Assembly: GCA_035048485.1 (NCBI GenBank)
Contig: CM068588.1
Coordinates: 2,604,001 to 2,668,000 of the forward strand
Source of the DNA: Pteria penguin
Taxonomy: Eukaryota > Mollusca > Bivalvia > Pterioida > Pteriidae
Direction: 5' to 3'
DNA: 64,000 nucleotides
A model generated the notes under the pieces. It saw nothing but the letters and a program-made list of their open reading frames with translations, ran no database searches and was not told where the DNA came from. Made by a program: the position numbers and the translations under genes. Positions 32,659 through 42,850 of the stretch are shown piece by piece (within the stretch, counting starts at the first letter, position 1; each line of letters opens with the position of its first letter).

Positions 32659-32798
32659 TTAGAACTTCCCTGGATAAGCGGGTTGCGGCTGACCGGGGTA
32701 CGCAGGTTGTGGCTGACCGGGATACGCAGGTTGTCCTGATGGTGAGTAGGGCGGTGGGGCTGCGGCATATTGAGTAGGTGGAGGGTTATATCCCACAC
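32659..32798 (-). CDS. CYYR1-like last exon, Pro/Tyr-rich tail and stop
   Basis: 140 nt from acceptor TTGTTACAG to the TAA at 32659-32661. It encodes VGYNPPPTQYAAAPPPYSPS, then PAYPGQPQ repeats, and ends PAYPGKF. The PPPY motif is a classic WW-domain ligand. The repeated PAYPGQPQ blocks are encoded by nearly identical 24-nt units, so this tail may vary in length. Confidence 0.8.
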
Positions 32799-35700
32799 CT
32801 GTAACAAAACAACATTAGTATATTAGTCAGTCATTCTTGGTTCATGTTTGCTGGTCTGCACGTGAGGTTTGACGTTTTGACGGAGTGTTGTATTTTCAGA
32901 AAAGTAATATTACACTGCATATGGAGCCTGACGTAGCTCAATCGGTTGGGTGCTTGGCACGTGATCGAAACGTCGAAGGTCCGAAACCTACTGGTGATTG
33001 CTAGGTGTTGTGTCTTGTATGAGCCCCGTGTTACGACAAAAGTGGTACTTAAAAGATTCGTCACAGCTTCGTTGCAAAAGTCTAATACATGGGAGATGGT
33101 TACCTGGCCGACCATGTAGTGTTGTGGGCTACTTACTTTGACTGGTCTTGGAGACGGTTACCTGGCCGACCATGTAGTGGTGTGGGCTACTTTGACTGGT
33201 CTCGGAGACAGTTACCTTGCCGACCATGTGGTGGAGTGGGCTACTTAAACTGGTCTGGGAGACGGTTATCTGGCCGACCATGTAGTGTTGTGGGCTACTT
33301 TCTTTGACAGGTCTTGGAGAGCGGTTACCTGGCCGAACATGTAGTGATATGGGCTACTTTGACTGGTCTTGCAGACGGTTACCTGGCCGACCATGTGGTG
33401 GAGTGGGCTACTTTGACTGGTCTGGGAGACGGTTACCTGGCCGACCATGTAGTGGAGTGGGCTACTTTGACTGGTCTGGGAGACGGTTACCTGGCCGACC
33501 ATGTAGTGGAGTGGGCTACTTTGACTGGTCTGGGAGACGGTTACCTGGCCGACCATGTGGTGGAGTAGGCTACTTTGACTGGTCTGGGAGACGGTTACCT
33601 GGCCGACCATGTGGTAGACTGAGCTACTTACTTTGACTGGTCTGGGAGACGATTACCTGGCCGACCATGTAATGAAGTGGGTTACTTAGACTGGTCTGGG
33701 AGACGGTTACCTGGCTGACCATGTAGTGAGGTAAGCTACTTTGACTGGTCTGAGAGACGGTTACCTGGCCGACCATGTAATGGAGTTGGCTACTTTGACT
33801 GGTCTGAGAGACGGTTACCTGGCCGACCATGTAGTGGAGTTGGCTACTTTGACTGGTCTGAGAGACGGTTACCTGGCCGACCATGTGGTGGAGTGGGCTA
33901 CTTTGACTGGTCTGGGATACGGTTACCTGGGGAATCATGTAGTGGAGTGGGTTACTTACTGTGGTATGTCTGAAAGACGGTTACCTTGGTGTGGGCTACT
34001 AACTTTGGATTGTCTAGGACACGGTTACCTGGCCGACCATGTAGCGGTGTAGGCGACTCTGGTTTGTCTGGGAGACGATTACCTGGCCGACCGTGTGGTA
34101 TTGTCGTTATTTGTTCTAGTTTGTTAGAGAGACGATTATTACTTAGATCATATGGTAAGTTTACATGTGGTTCTTTTGGTTACTTTACATCTGATTGTTT
34201 TGGTAACTTACTCTGGTTTGTCTGGGAGACGGTGGCCACAGAGAAAGCAGGCGCACTTCTGACAAACACGTTTCCGTTGTTCCTTAGATAGTATCTTCGT
34301 CTGCAGCATACTACAATGAGACCAATCTTTATGGCGAGGACTATCAGACAACCAATCACGATTCCAGCGTACGCACCAGATGACCTATCAAAATGCAAAA
34401 AATGGTTGGCATATCAGATCTTCACTCCTTAGTCTGATTTCAAAGATATATTTTGCTCATTTACTTTTATGATACATTTTTTATGTTTTGATGATATAAT
34501 GAAAGATGATATTTCTTGATCGGAAATATGTCAACTAGGCATAAGGTAGAAAGAAAGAAAGAAACAAACAAACAAAGAAACAAAGAAAGAAAGGGTTTAT
34601 ACTGTATCGGAATGACTTTGTTTTAGATAGTTAACTATCTTTGGTTGAATGGGGAGAGATTGTCCATGTAACTTATTTCTTCTTTAGCTGACAATGAGAT
34701 TGATATCATAGACCTCGTTATGGTTCAGATTTCTAACTACATATAAAACTTTACGTCAGACTGAAGATTTATATCACAAATCTCACGAAACTTCTCCAGA
34801 CCATATTCGGAATATCTCTAGAATTTTTCGAGTTGTTACCGTACTGATTTACGTTAATTTAGGATGCAAAAGGGAGAACATCAAAGGTTGGAAACTTTAA
34901 TCTCAAGAATTCTTAGAATTATGTAGAATATTTTAAATGAAATGTTACCTTCATATCTTCTTGAAAATATTACCTTCATATCATCTTGAAAATATTACCT
35001 TCGTATCATCTTGAAAATAATACCTTCATATCATCTTGAAAATATTACCTTCATATCATCTTGAAAATATTACCTTCGTATCATCTTGAAAATAATACCT
35101 TCATATCATCTTGAAAATAATACCTTCATATCATCTTGAAAATATTACCTTCGTATCATCTTGAAAATATTACCTTCGTATCATCTTGAAAATATTACCT
35201 TCATATCATCTTGAAAATATTACCTTCATATCATCTTGAAAATATTACCTTCGTATCATCTTGAAAATAATACCTTCATATCATCTTGAAAATATTACCT
35301 TCATATCATCTTGAAAATATTACCTTCGTATCATCTTGAAAATAATACCTTCATATCATCTTGAAAATAATACCTTCATATCATCTTGAAAATATTACCT
35401 TCGTATCATCTTGAAAATATTACCTTCATATCATCTTGAAAATATTACCTTCATATCATCTTGAAAATATTACCTTCGTATCATCTTGAAAATATTACCT
35501 TCGTATCATCTTGAAAATATTACCTTCATATCATCTTGAAAATAATACCTTCATATCATCTTGAAAATATTACCCTCATATCATCGTGAAAACGTTAGTT
35601 CTTTATTGAGTCAACCTTTCGTGCTCATTGTGTGTGTGTGAGAGAGTGGTGGTGGTGGTGGTTGGGGGGGGGGGGGGGTTAATACAATATAACTTTGTGT

Positions 35701-36317
35701 ACAGGCCGGCATGTTTAGGGGAAAGTCATGAACATTACAACAATGTGTTGGAACTGTTTTCGGTATTGTCCAACACTTGTTCAATGTCATTCAGTCATAT
35801 TAAAGCTTTCGTTTTATGTTAAGAGGTTTATTTTCTGTTCTATTCAATCAACCTAATAAAATGTCATTTTATTGTATAATTTATATCATTTATTGAACAT
35901 TTATAGCTTGGAAATTCTAGAATTCAGATCTGATGTTTAAGAAATACAAATCGGGTGTGGCTTTTAGATTTAATTCAGTGTGTGTATCGCACTACATATG
36001 GACAAATTTGGTATAGTGGATAAGCGCTTGGCTTGCGGCGCAGATGATCCGGGCTCGATTCCCATCCATACCACTATATTTTAGAGATTGGTGATCTCAT
36101 GCTTCCATGTCAAGATATGAATGAATAATTGTTGAAAGCGACGTAACACACCAATGAACCTTCACGTTATAATATGATTTATTACTTTGTCTCGTTAATC
36201 CCATCAAATATAACATAGATTCATGTCAGATCTATACTTACAGTGAATATGAGTAGTAGTAATAACAAATATAATAACCGTCGTCATAGTAACAATACCC
36301 GGCTGTTGTATATCCCA
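32659..36317 (-). CDS. Cysteine/tyrosine-rich single-pass membrane protein (CYYR1-like), 5'-partial, three exons
   Basis: Three exons join in frame into about 128 residues. The order is a Tyr-rich ectodomain piece (GYCYYDDGYYICYYYYSYS), a transmembrane helix (AGIVIGCLIVLAIKIGLIVV) followed by CCRRRYY, and a cytoplasmic tail rich in Pro and Tyr. The tail contains one PPPY motif and three PAYPG repeats and ends in KF. This layout matches CYYR1 and the wider Shisa-like group: Cys-rich ectodomain, one helix with a following Cys/Arg stop-transfer, and a tail that can bind WW domains such as those of NEDD4-type ligases. That binding role is family knowledge, not seen here. The exon encoding the start and any signal peptide was not found. 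A 54-bp minisatellite fills most of the last intron. A WBP1/VOPP1- or Shisa-type protein is the main alternative. Confidence 0.75.
32925..33085 (+). mobile_element. SINE, partial, related to family 2
   Basis: Head TAGCTCAATCGGTTGGG with a box B-like AGGTCCGAAACC, then GAGCCCCGTGTTACGAC and TTAAAAGATTCGTCAC. The 3' end is lost where the 54-bp array starts. Confidence 0.6.
33090..34112. repeat. 54-bp intronic minisatellite derived from an exon end plus splice donor
   Basis: About 18 units with ACTGGTCTGGGAGACGGTTA, CCTGGCCGACCATG and TAGTGGAGTGGGCTAC. In gene direction (minus), the unit nearest the exon shares CGTCTCCCAGACAAACCAGA with the end of the transmembrane exon at 34212. It occupies most of the last intron of the CYYR1-like gene. 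Confidence 0.9.
34212..34384 (-). CDS. CYYR1-like exon, transmembrane helix
   Basis: 173-nt exon between acceptor CATTTTGATAG and donor A/GTAAGT. It reads LSSGAYAGIVIGCLIVLAIK, then CCRRRYYLRNN, and ends in ATVSQTNQ in phase 1. Its last 20 bases and the donor are the apparent source of the repeat unit in the following intron. Confidence 0.8.
34935..35595. repeat. 25-bp minisatellite, about 26 copies
   Basis: The unit is AATATTACCTTCATATCATC followed by TTGAA. The variants TTCGTATC and AATAATACC recur in blocks, indicating duplication of groups. It lies in the CYYR1-like intron between the Tyr-rich and transmembrane exons. Confidence 0.93.
36002..36165 (+). mobile_element. tRNA-derived SINE (family 1)
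   Basis: Plus-strand copy with AAGCGCTTGGCTTGCGGCGC, box B GGCTCGATTCCC and the tail GTTGAAAGCGACGTAACACA. It lies just downstream of the Tyr-rich exon of the CYYR1-like gene, in opposite orientation to it. Confidence 0.75.
36242..36317 (-). CDS. CYYR1-like exon, Tyr-rich ectodomain
   Basis: 76-nt exon between acceptor TTTTTATTTCAG and donor GTAAGT. It enters in phase 1 (first two bases TG complete a codon). It encodes 24 residues of which about half are Tyr, plus two Cys. The other two frames are closed or do not fit the junctions. Confidence 0.7.
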
Positions 36318-36703
36318 CTGAAATAAAAAAAAAAATATTATTTAGAATAGTACATATGAAGGCAACACAACTGACAGGAAACTTTACAAGTGCGGATCCA
36401 GCATATTTTTAGTGAGGGGTAAAACTTTTAACAAACAAAAACAACAAAGGAAAAAAACAATCAAAACAAAAATAAGCAAACAAACTAAAAAAACCCCAAA
36501 CGTACGAACGAACCAAAAACAAACAAAGAAACAAGCAAACAAACGAACCAAAAGTGATGAATGAGAAATCCACTAACTCGAGTGTCGATTTAACTTAGTC
36601 CATGTCGAGGCTTTCTGTCGCATTGATATACAATGACGTCAATATCATGCAGTGGCGGAATTAGTGGGCCCGATTTACAAGGCTTATATGGAGGATAAGG
36701 TTG

Positions 36704-37699
36704 AAAGTACTATGAGTAAAACTCCAGATGTGACACACAAAGTGGCTAAGTATTTTGGCTTATACCTGACTTTCATATGTGCCCCCCCCCCTTTTCGGAA
36801 ATCCTGGATCCGCCACTATCATACATCATCGTCATTTCCGATAAAGCACGCATAGTGTATTTTCCAACTCCCTATGGATGGATGACAGGATGACCATTTT
36901 GCACAAATTATGAGGATAATTTTGTGTATATGGGAAAACTGTCCCATTCACAAGACGGTATTGATCCAGAAAAAGGCCAGAAGAATGAGATCTGATGAAA
37001 GTGTAAATTCGAAAGAGTACAATTGGATGTCCGATATCCAAGTTCCAGATAAAACATTACAAAGTACTATGAGTAAAACTCCAGATGTGATACCCAAAGT
37101 GGCTAAGTATTTTGGCTTATACCTGACTTTCATATGTGCCCCCCCTTTTCGGAAATCCTGGACCCGCCACTGTCATGCATCATCGTCATTTCCGATAAAG
37201 CACGCATAGTGTATTTTCCAACCCCCTAAGCCGGCGTGGCCTACCGGTAGTGGTATCGCGTCGGACTCCTGATCGGGAGGCCGGGGTTCGAGTCCCGCTC
37301 TGGTCATGCCGGTGGTAGTCTTTCGGATGAGACAGTAAAAACTGAGGCCCCGTGTCGTGGTATGCATGGCACGTTAAAGATCCCTCACTGCTTCGGGTGG
37401 GTCCGTTGCAAAGGTCAAAATTTGCATGCCCCGCATCAGGCAGATGCCGTCACCATATACGTGAAATATTCGTGGCGTGACGTAAAACAAAAATCAATCA
37501 ATCAATCCAACCCCCTATGGATGGATGACAGGATGACCATTTTGCACAAATTATGAGGATAATTTTGTGTATATGGGAAAACTGTCCCATTCACAAGACG
37601 GGATTGATCCAGAAAAAGGCCAGAAGAATGAGATCTGATGAAAGTGTAAATTCGAAAGAGTACAATTGGATGTCCAAGTTCCAGATAAAACATTACAAA
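36704..37699. repeat. 357-bp tandem duplication, second copy carrying a SINE
   Basis: Copy 1 is 36704-37060. Copy 2 is 37061-37699, interrupted by the SINE at 37229-37506. Both begin AAAGTACTATGAGTAAAACT and contain TTTTCGGAAATCCTGG and CCGCCACT, which with CAGTGGCGGA at 36653 resembles a hAT-type MITE end. Confidence 0.85.
37229..37506 (+). mobile_element. SINE family 2, full length, with 11-bp target duplication
   Basis: 278-bp copy with box A TGGCCTACCGGTAGTGG, box B GGTTCGAGTCC and an ATCAATCAATC tail. It is flanked by CCAACCCCCTA on both sides (37218-37228 and 37507-37517). The homologous empty site in the neighbouring duplicate (near 36860) has the sequence once. Confidence 0.9.
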
Positions 37700-38795
37700 T
37701 TCGATTATTATGGTTTCAGCAAGAATTGCGAATCCCAAATGAGATGAGACCTTGTGTCAGGATTGAGTGAGCGTCTCCTACTAGCTTGCTATACCCGTCA
37801 CAAATGTTGCGTACAAATCTGTCATGTTCAGTTGTAAAGTCATAGAAGTCATTGACGTCCATATCAGTAAAAGGACGTCACTGTACACTGTCGTGCTTTA
37901 GAATATCATGTAACGACCTGGGAAGGGGGACTCATTTTAAATCACATGTCCATACTGCCCCCAGATATAGCAGGAAGTAAGAAATCTGTGTTAATGGCAT
38001 AACAGAGTCCAGACCAGGAAAATAGAACAACAAAATAAGGACAAACTCACAAAACAATGTCACAACAATATTTAATCATAATATTTTTTTCAGAATTGGG
38101 ACGATCAACAACATCCAATCAGTAGGTATGGCTCACAAATTTATAGGCCCTATTCTCCAGCTAACCGTGAAATGGTGTTATCAAGCAAAAATATATCTAA
38201 AACTATGATTAATAAAATTGCTGAAAAACAAGCATCCAACACTAGTTTAAGTAAGCGGTCTTTAAACTCTTTGTACAACATATGGATATCCTTTATGCCG
38301 TATATTATAATCAAATGTTTATTTTATTTTTATTTATTTTTTCAATATTTGATTCCATAATAATGTAACTCATATCTTTTTCATATCTATTCCTACTACC
38401 TCTACCTACCGTTCAAGAGAATGCCCAATATAACTAACAAAGGGTTTGACAATTTGTTCTCCATTTTGTATAATCTCGTTCGGCTTCCTGTCTGAGTGGT
38501 GTGACTGATGCGCCCGATAGGGGTACAGGTGATAACGCTATCTCCCCGCTATAACGAATGTAGGGGTTATCTGCCTCAATTTATCGGCAGATTTCGAAAT
38601 GATATAAACAGTGAATATTTCATATTGTGTAGTAATAATTTGACTCATTGTACGACTTTTCATCACCGCATATGGTATACAATGACATTCGTGTTAAGTG
38701 ACGAATCCCGAATTTTCGAAAAAGAGAAAAAAAAAAGGGGGGGGGGCCACATGTGAAAGTAAAGTACATGTATTGGCCAAAATACTCGGCTATTT

Positions 38796-39895
38796 CATAA
38801 TATCACGGTGGATATTGCTTGGCCTTTTGTACAACACTTTTAATATCACGGTAGACATTACTTGGCTTCTGGCGTGACATTCATAATATCACGATGGACA
38901 TTACTGGGCCTATAGTGTGACACTCACAATATCGCGGTGGACATTACTTGGCCTTTGGTGTGACACTCATAATATCACGGTGGACATAACTTGGCCTCTG
39001 GTGTGACACTTTCAATATAACGGTGGACATTACTGGGCTTCTAGTATGACCCTCATAATATCGCGATGGACATTACTGAACCTCTGGTGTGACACATTTA
39101 ATATCACGGTGGACATTACTAGGCTTCTAGTATGACCCTCATAATATCGCGATGGACATTACTGGACATCTGCTGTGACACTTTTAATATCACGGTGGAC
39201 ATTACTGGGCTTCTGGTGTGGCACTCATAATATCACGATGGACATTACTGGACCTCTGGTGTGACAATTTTAATATCACGGTGGACATTACTGGGCTTCT
39301 GGTGTGACACACATAATATCACGATAGACATTACTTGACCTCTGGTGTGACACATTTAATATCACGGTTGACATTACTTGGCTTCTAGTGTGACACTCAT
39401 AATATCGTGGTGGAAATTACTCTGGTGTGACACTTTTAATATCACGGTGGACATTACTGGGCTTCTGGTGTGGCACTCATAATATCACGATGGACATTAC
39501 TGGGCCTATAGTGTGACACACATAATATCACGGTGGACATTACTGGACCTCTGGTGTGACACATTTAATATCACGGTGGACATTACTTGGCTTCTGGTGT
39601 AGCATTCAAAATATTACGGTGGACATAATTGGACCTCTGACCTCCCACTTGTAATATCACGGTGGGCATTACAGGGCTTCTGACGTTTCAGTCGCAATAT
39701 CACGGTGGACATTACTTGGCCTCTGATGTAATACTCACGATATCACGGTGGACATTACTTGGCCTCTGGTCTGACACTCATAATATCGTGATGGACATTT
39801 TCTGGGCATCTGGTATGATGCTCAAAATACCACGGTGGACACTACTGGATCTCTGACGTGACACTCAAAAGTTCATTGTTGGCGTGAATTGGCCT
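38796..39895. repeat. About 44-bp degenerate tandem repeat, about 24 copies
   Basis: The unit contains ATAATATCACGGTGGACATT, ACTGGGCCTCTGGTGTGACA and CTC. Neighbouring pairs of units differ systematically (CGGTGGAC versus CGATGGAC), which suggests an 88-bp dimer. Confidence 0.85.
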
Positions 39896-40589
39896 CTGGA
39901 TATGAGAGGTAATACCAGGGGGTAGCTTCTCCTGTTTGGCTAGTCACATCTGCCATGAATGTACAAAACCTACAGTAAACACTTAAAGATAATAACACTG
40001 CATAGGGAAGATAGATGTGGACAATCATGTAAAGAAATCGTCACAGCTGCTCGACATTAAGATAAGGGTATAATAATAATTCTAAGTCGAACTCACCTCG
40101 GGGTCGTACTTAGTCAATGGCATAGCGGGGAAGTAAGACATAAATTGAAACGGAAAAATAGACAACCGGGATATCTTCAGAGGTTGAGGATATGAAAATA
40201 TAGAAGGAATTGAAATGTGTTCATACACATATTTATTTGTAAATGAAACATTCTCTTATTTGTGATTCATCTATTGTCTTCCATTGTTATGCTTAATGGA
40301 TTCGATATTTAATTATGCAATGACCGGAGATAGAAAGAGTTTATTTTATTTTGAGCCAGCTCAGAACTTCGATCCAACATCAATATTCGATGAGTTTGGA
40401 GTACATAGATTTCTAGGTAGGTCCTAAACTTACCTGAGAATACTAGCATGTACTCAAAATCTGCAAAATCTCTCTACAAGTCCATAAACTCTACATTATT
40501 GCTTTGTTCTATCTGATACTTCACAGATCTGTATTACCCATGACAAAGGGGTGACTTAAAGTCAAAGTTTTCAGGACAAAGTCGCACTG

Positions 40590-41048
40590 CTGTCCGCGCC
40601 ACTCACTCTGGAAACTGGAAAATCTGGATTTTCAGATATTCATCTTCAGAATAATTTCAAAAAGGCAAAACCATTCGATAGATTTTGTTTAGTCGTAACT
40701 TTTGGTGTATGCTATATGTTTGTATGAAGAAGCGTTCATATTTTATAGAAAAAAATCAATTTTAGATAGGGAGATTTCCATGTTAAATTTTGACGTGACG
40801 TCGCCAAGTTTCCCATAGACTCAATGTAAACATCGGCGACGTCACGTCAAAATTAGCATAGAAAACGCCCTACATAAAAAGTTTTTTCCCTATAAATACG
40901 AAGGCTTCTTCGTAGAAACATATAACATACACCAAAAGTTACGACTAAATAAGATCTGTCGATTGATATTAATTTTGTAAAACTATTTTAAAGATAAATA
41001 AAGTGAAAATCTAGATTTCTCGGTTTACAAAGTAAGTGGCGCGGACAG
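40590..41048. mobile_element. Foldback MITE, 459 bp
   Basis: The ends CTGTCCGCGCCACT and AGTGGCGCGGACAG have arms of about 220 bases each, sharing for instance TTTAGTCGTAACTTTTGGTG and TTTTGACGTGACGTCGCC. No coding content. Confidence 0.78.
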
Positions 41049-41092
41049 TAAGTCTTCTTACCGAGTAGTAACATAAATCTGCACGGCACACC

Positions 41093-41548
41093 TTAAAGTG
41101 CTATTAGAATGCTGGAGAATTTTGCGTTTTCATGTAATACTAATTGAATTATTCCTTCATGGATAGAAATTACAACTTTTTATGCTTCAGTATTTCTCTG
41201 GGAGATGTTTTAAAATACCAATTTGCCTGGTATCACGAACAAAATAAAAGAATTCCGGTTTAACTTGTTACATAACCTTTGTACAACTTTTAACGTCATT
41301 TAGTATGACGTCACAATTCAAAGTTTAACGTAATAATGAAGAATCAGGGAAAAGTAGCACCTGTACAACTTCTGACGTCACATATTATGGCAATTTAAAA
41401 GTACTGAAAAAGCTATCGAACTTTTTACTGCTTATTGTATATATCTTGAGATCGGCGTCATGCATGAGCATAATATTTTGTGAGCGACTCTTTTATGTAC
41501 ATAGGCACATAATATAGAAAAATTGTGATCATTCTAATAGCACTTTAA
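41093..41548. mobile_element. MITE with 19-bp inverted repeats
   Basis: TTAAAGTGCTATTAGAATG at the left and its exact reverse complement at the right. TTAA at both ends might be the target duplication. It starts 45 bp after the previous foldback element. Two TGACGTCA motifs are inside. Confidence 0.7.
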
Positions 41549-42585
41549 TACCAACGATAGAAAGTGTCTTCTTTTAATCTATTATGTCATACGTTCAAGA
41601 GCACGTCAACAGAAAAGCCAATGTTTACTTTACAAGGAAGCAAGTGAAGTAGCCAGGGGTTTAAATAGGCCTATGTATCACATAACTGAAGTATATATAC
41701 TACTGTAGGTTACTACATCATAAATTTTGACAGATCATATATCTATTACCGTTGCTGAGATATTCCCGTCGTGTCAGCTTTTGCGCCATTTCACGATATT
41801 TTAGTAGTTTTTACATGTATTAATTGTGGGCCGGCACTAGCCGGCCCATCCTTTGATATAAGTTTGGGAAAGTCGCATGCGTTTCTGCGGTACAGTAAGA
41901 CCACACCCCCAGGATTTTACACCAATGAAAAATTTAGGATTTTATTCACTGCGCAGAGGCCTCTCTGACCCAGTTTGATAGATACATGTAAATGTAGTAT
42001 GTTACAGCAGAGAAGTAAAATTAGGATTATATTCACCGCGGAGAGAGCATGTGTCACCTTACTGACCCAGTTTGATAGATTTATATAAGCGTAGTATCTT
42101 CGAGACTTTCGCTGATTTAAATATAAAATTTGTTGGAATATTTTCTGGGGATGGGTGTTACCTTACAATTTTTTAATATTTGACGCGCTTTCTTCATAAC
42201 CAAATTATTATTCCGTTGCCTAAGTGACTTTTGGTTAATAGCCAATCGGAACATCATCGCTATTTTTTACAAAAAAAAAAAAATATCTTTTTTGCGTACG
42301 GAAATGGTCGAGTTGTTATATTACGACTGAATAATAGTGTGATGTAAGTCCTACTAAAACTTTCAGAATACAGAATGCTACGCTAAGAAGGACCAATTAC
42401 AATTGTTTCTTCTGGCAAGACGATAAACCTTAATTAGTGTTTATAAATTGAAACTTGAGAATAAAAAGATTACCAACCAGCACGGCCACACCACTACCAA
42501 AAGTTGACCAGTGAAGGGTTGGTTACCTCAGTAAACCTCCAGTTGCTTATAGATTGGTTGTTTTGTTGTTAAAAAGAAATAGTGG

Positions 42586-42850
42586 GTTGATTGATTAATT
42601 ATTGTTTTACGTCACTCCACGACTATTTCACGTACAAGGTGACAGTATCTACCTGATGCATTGCATAGAAATTTATACCTCTGCAACGGACCCTCCCGAA
42701 GAAGTGGGGAATCTTTTACGTGCCACGCCTACCGTGACACGGGACCTCTGTTTCTACTGTCCAATTTGAAAGACAGGTCACCGATGTGCCCACGGCGGAA
42801 GTCGAACCCGCGACCTTTCGGTCACCTCGACCACTGAGCCCACCGACTTA
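42586..42850 (-). mobile_element. SINE family 2 copy
   Basis: The reverse complement shows the tRNA-like head with box B (GGTTCGACTTCC), the body and the tail ending in ATTAATCAATCAACCC. Confidence 0.78.

Noticed and set aside
33266..34112. Overlapping frames of about 100 codons with VGQVTVSQTSQS repeats
   Set aside because: They are the 54-bp intronic array. The frames are not in phase with the CYYR1-like exon.
37229..37310. A genuine tRNA gene
   Set aside because: Boxes A and B are present, but the acceptor stem does not pair and the sequence continues into a SINE body with target duplications. The other tRNA-like heads were rejected for the same reason.
40095..40145. Donor-like GACCCCGAG/GTGAGT on the minus strand as a CYYR1-like exon end
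   Set aside because: In the phase required by the next exon the frame has a stop just before the donor.
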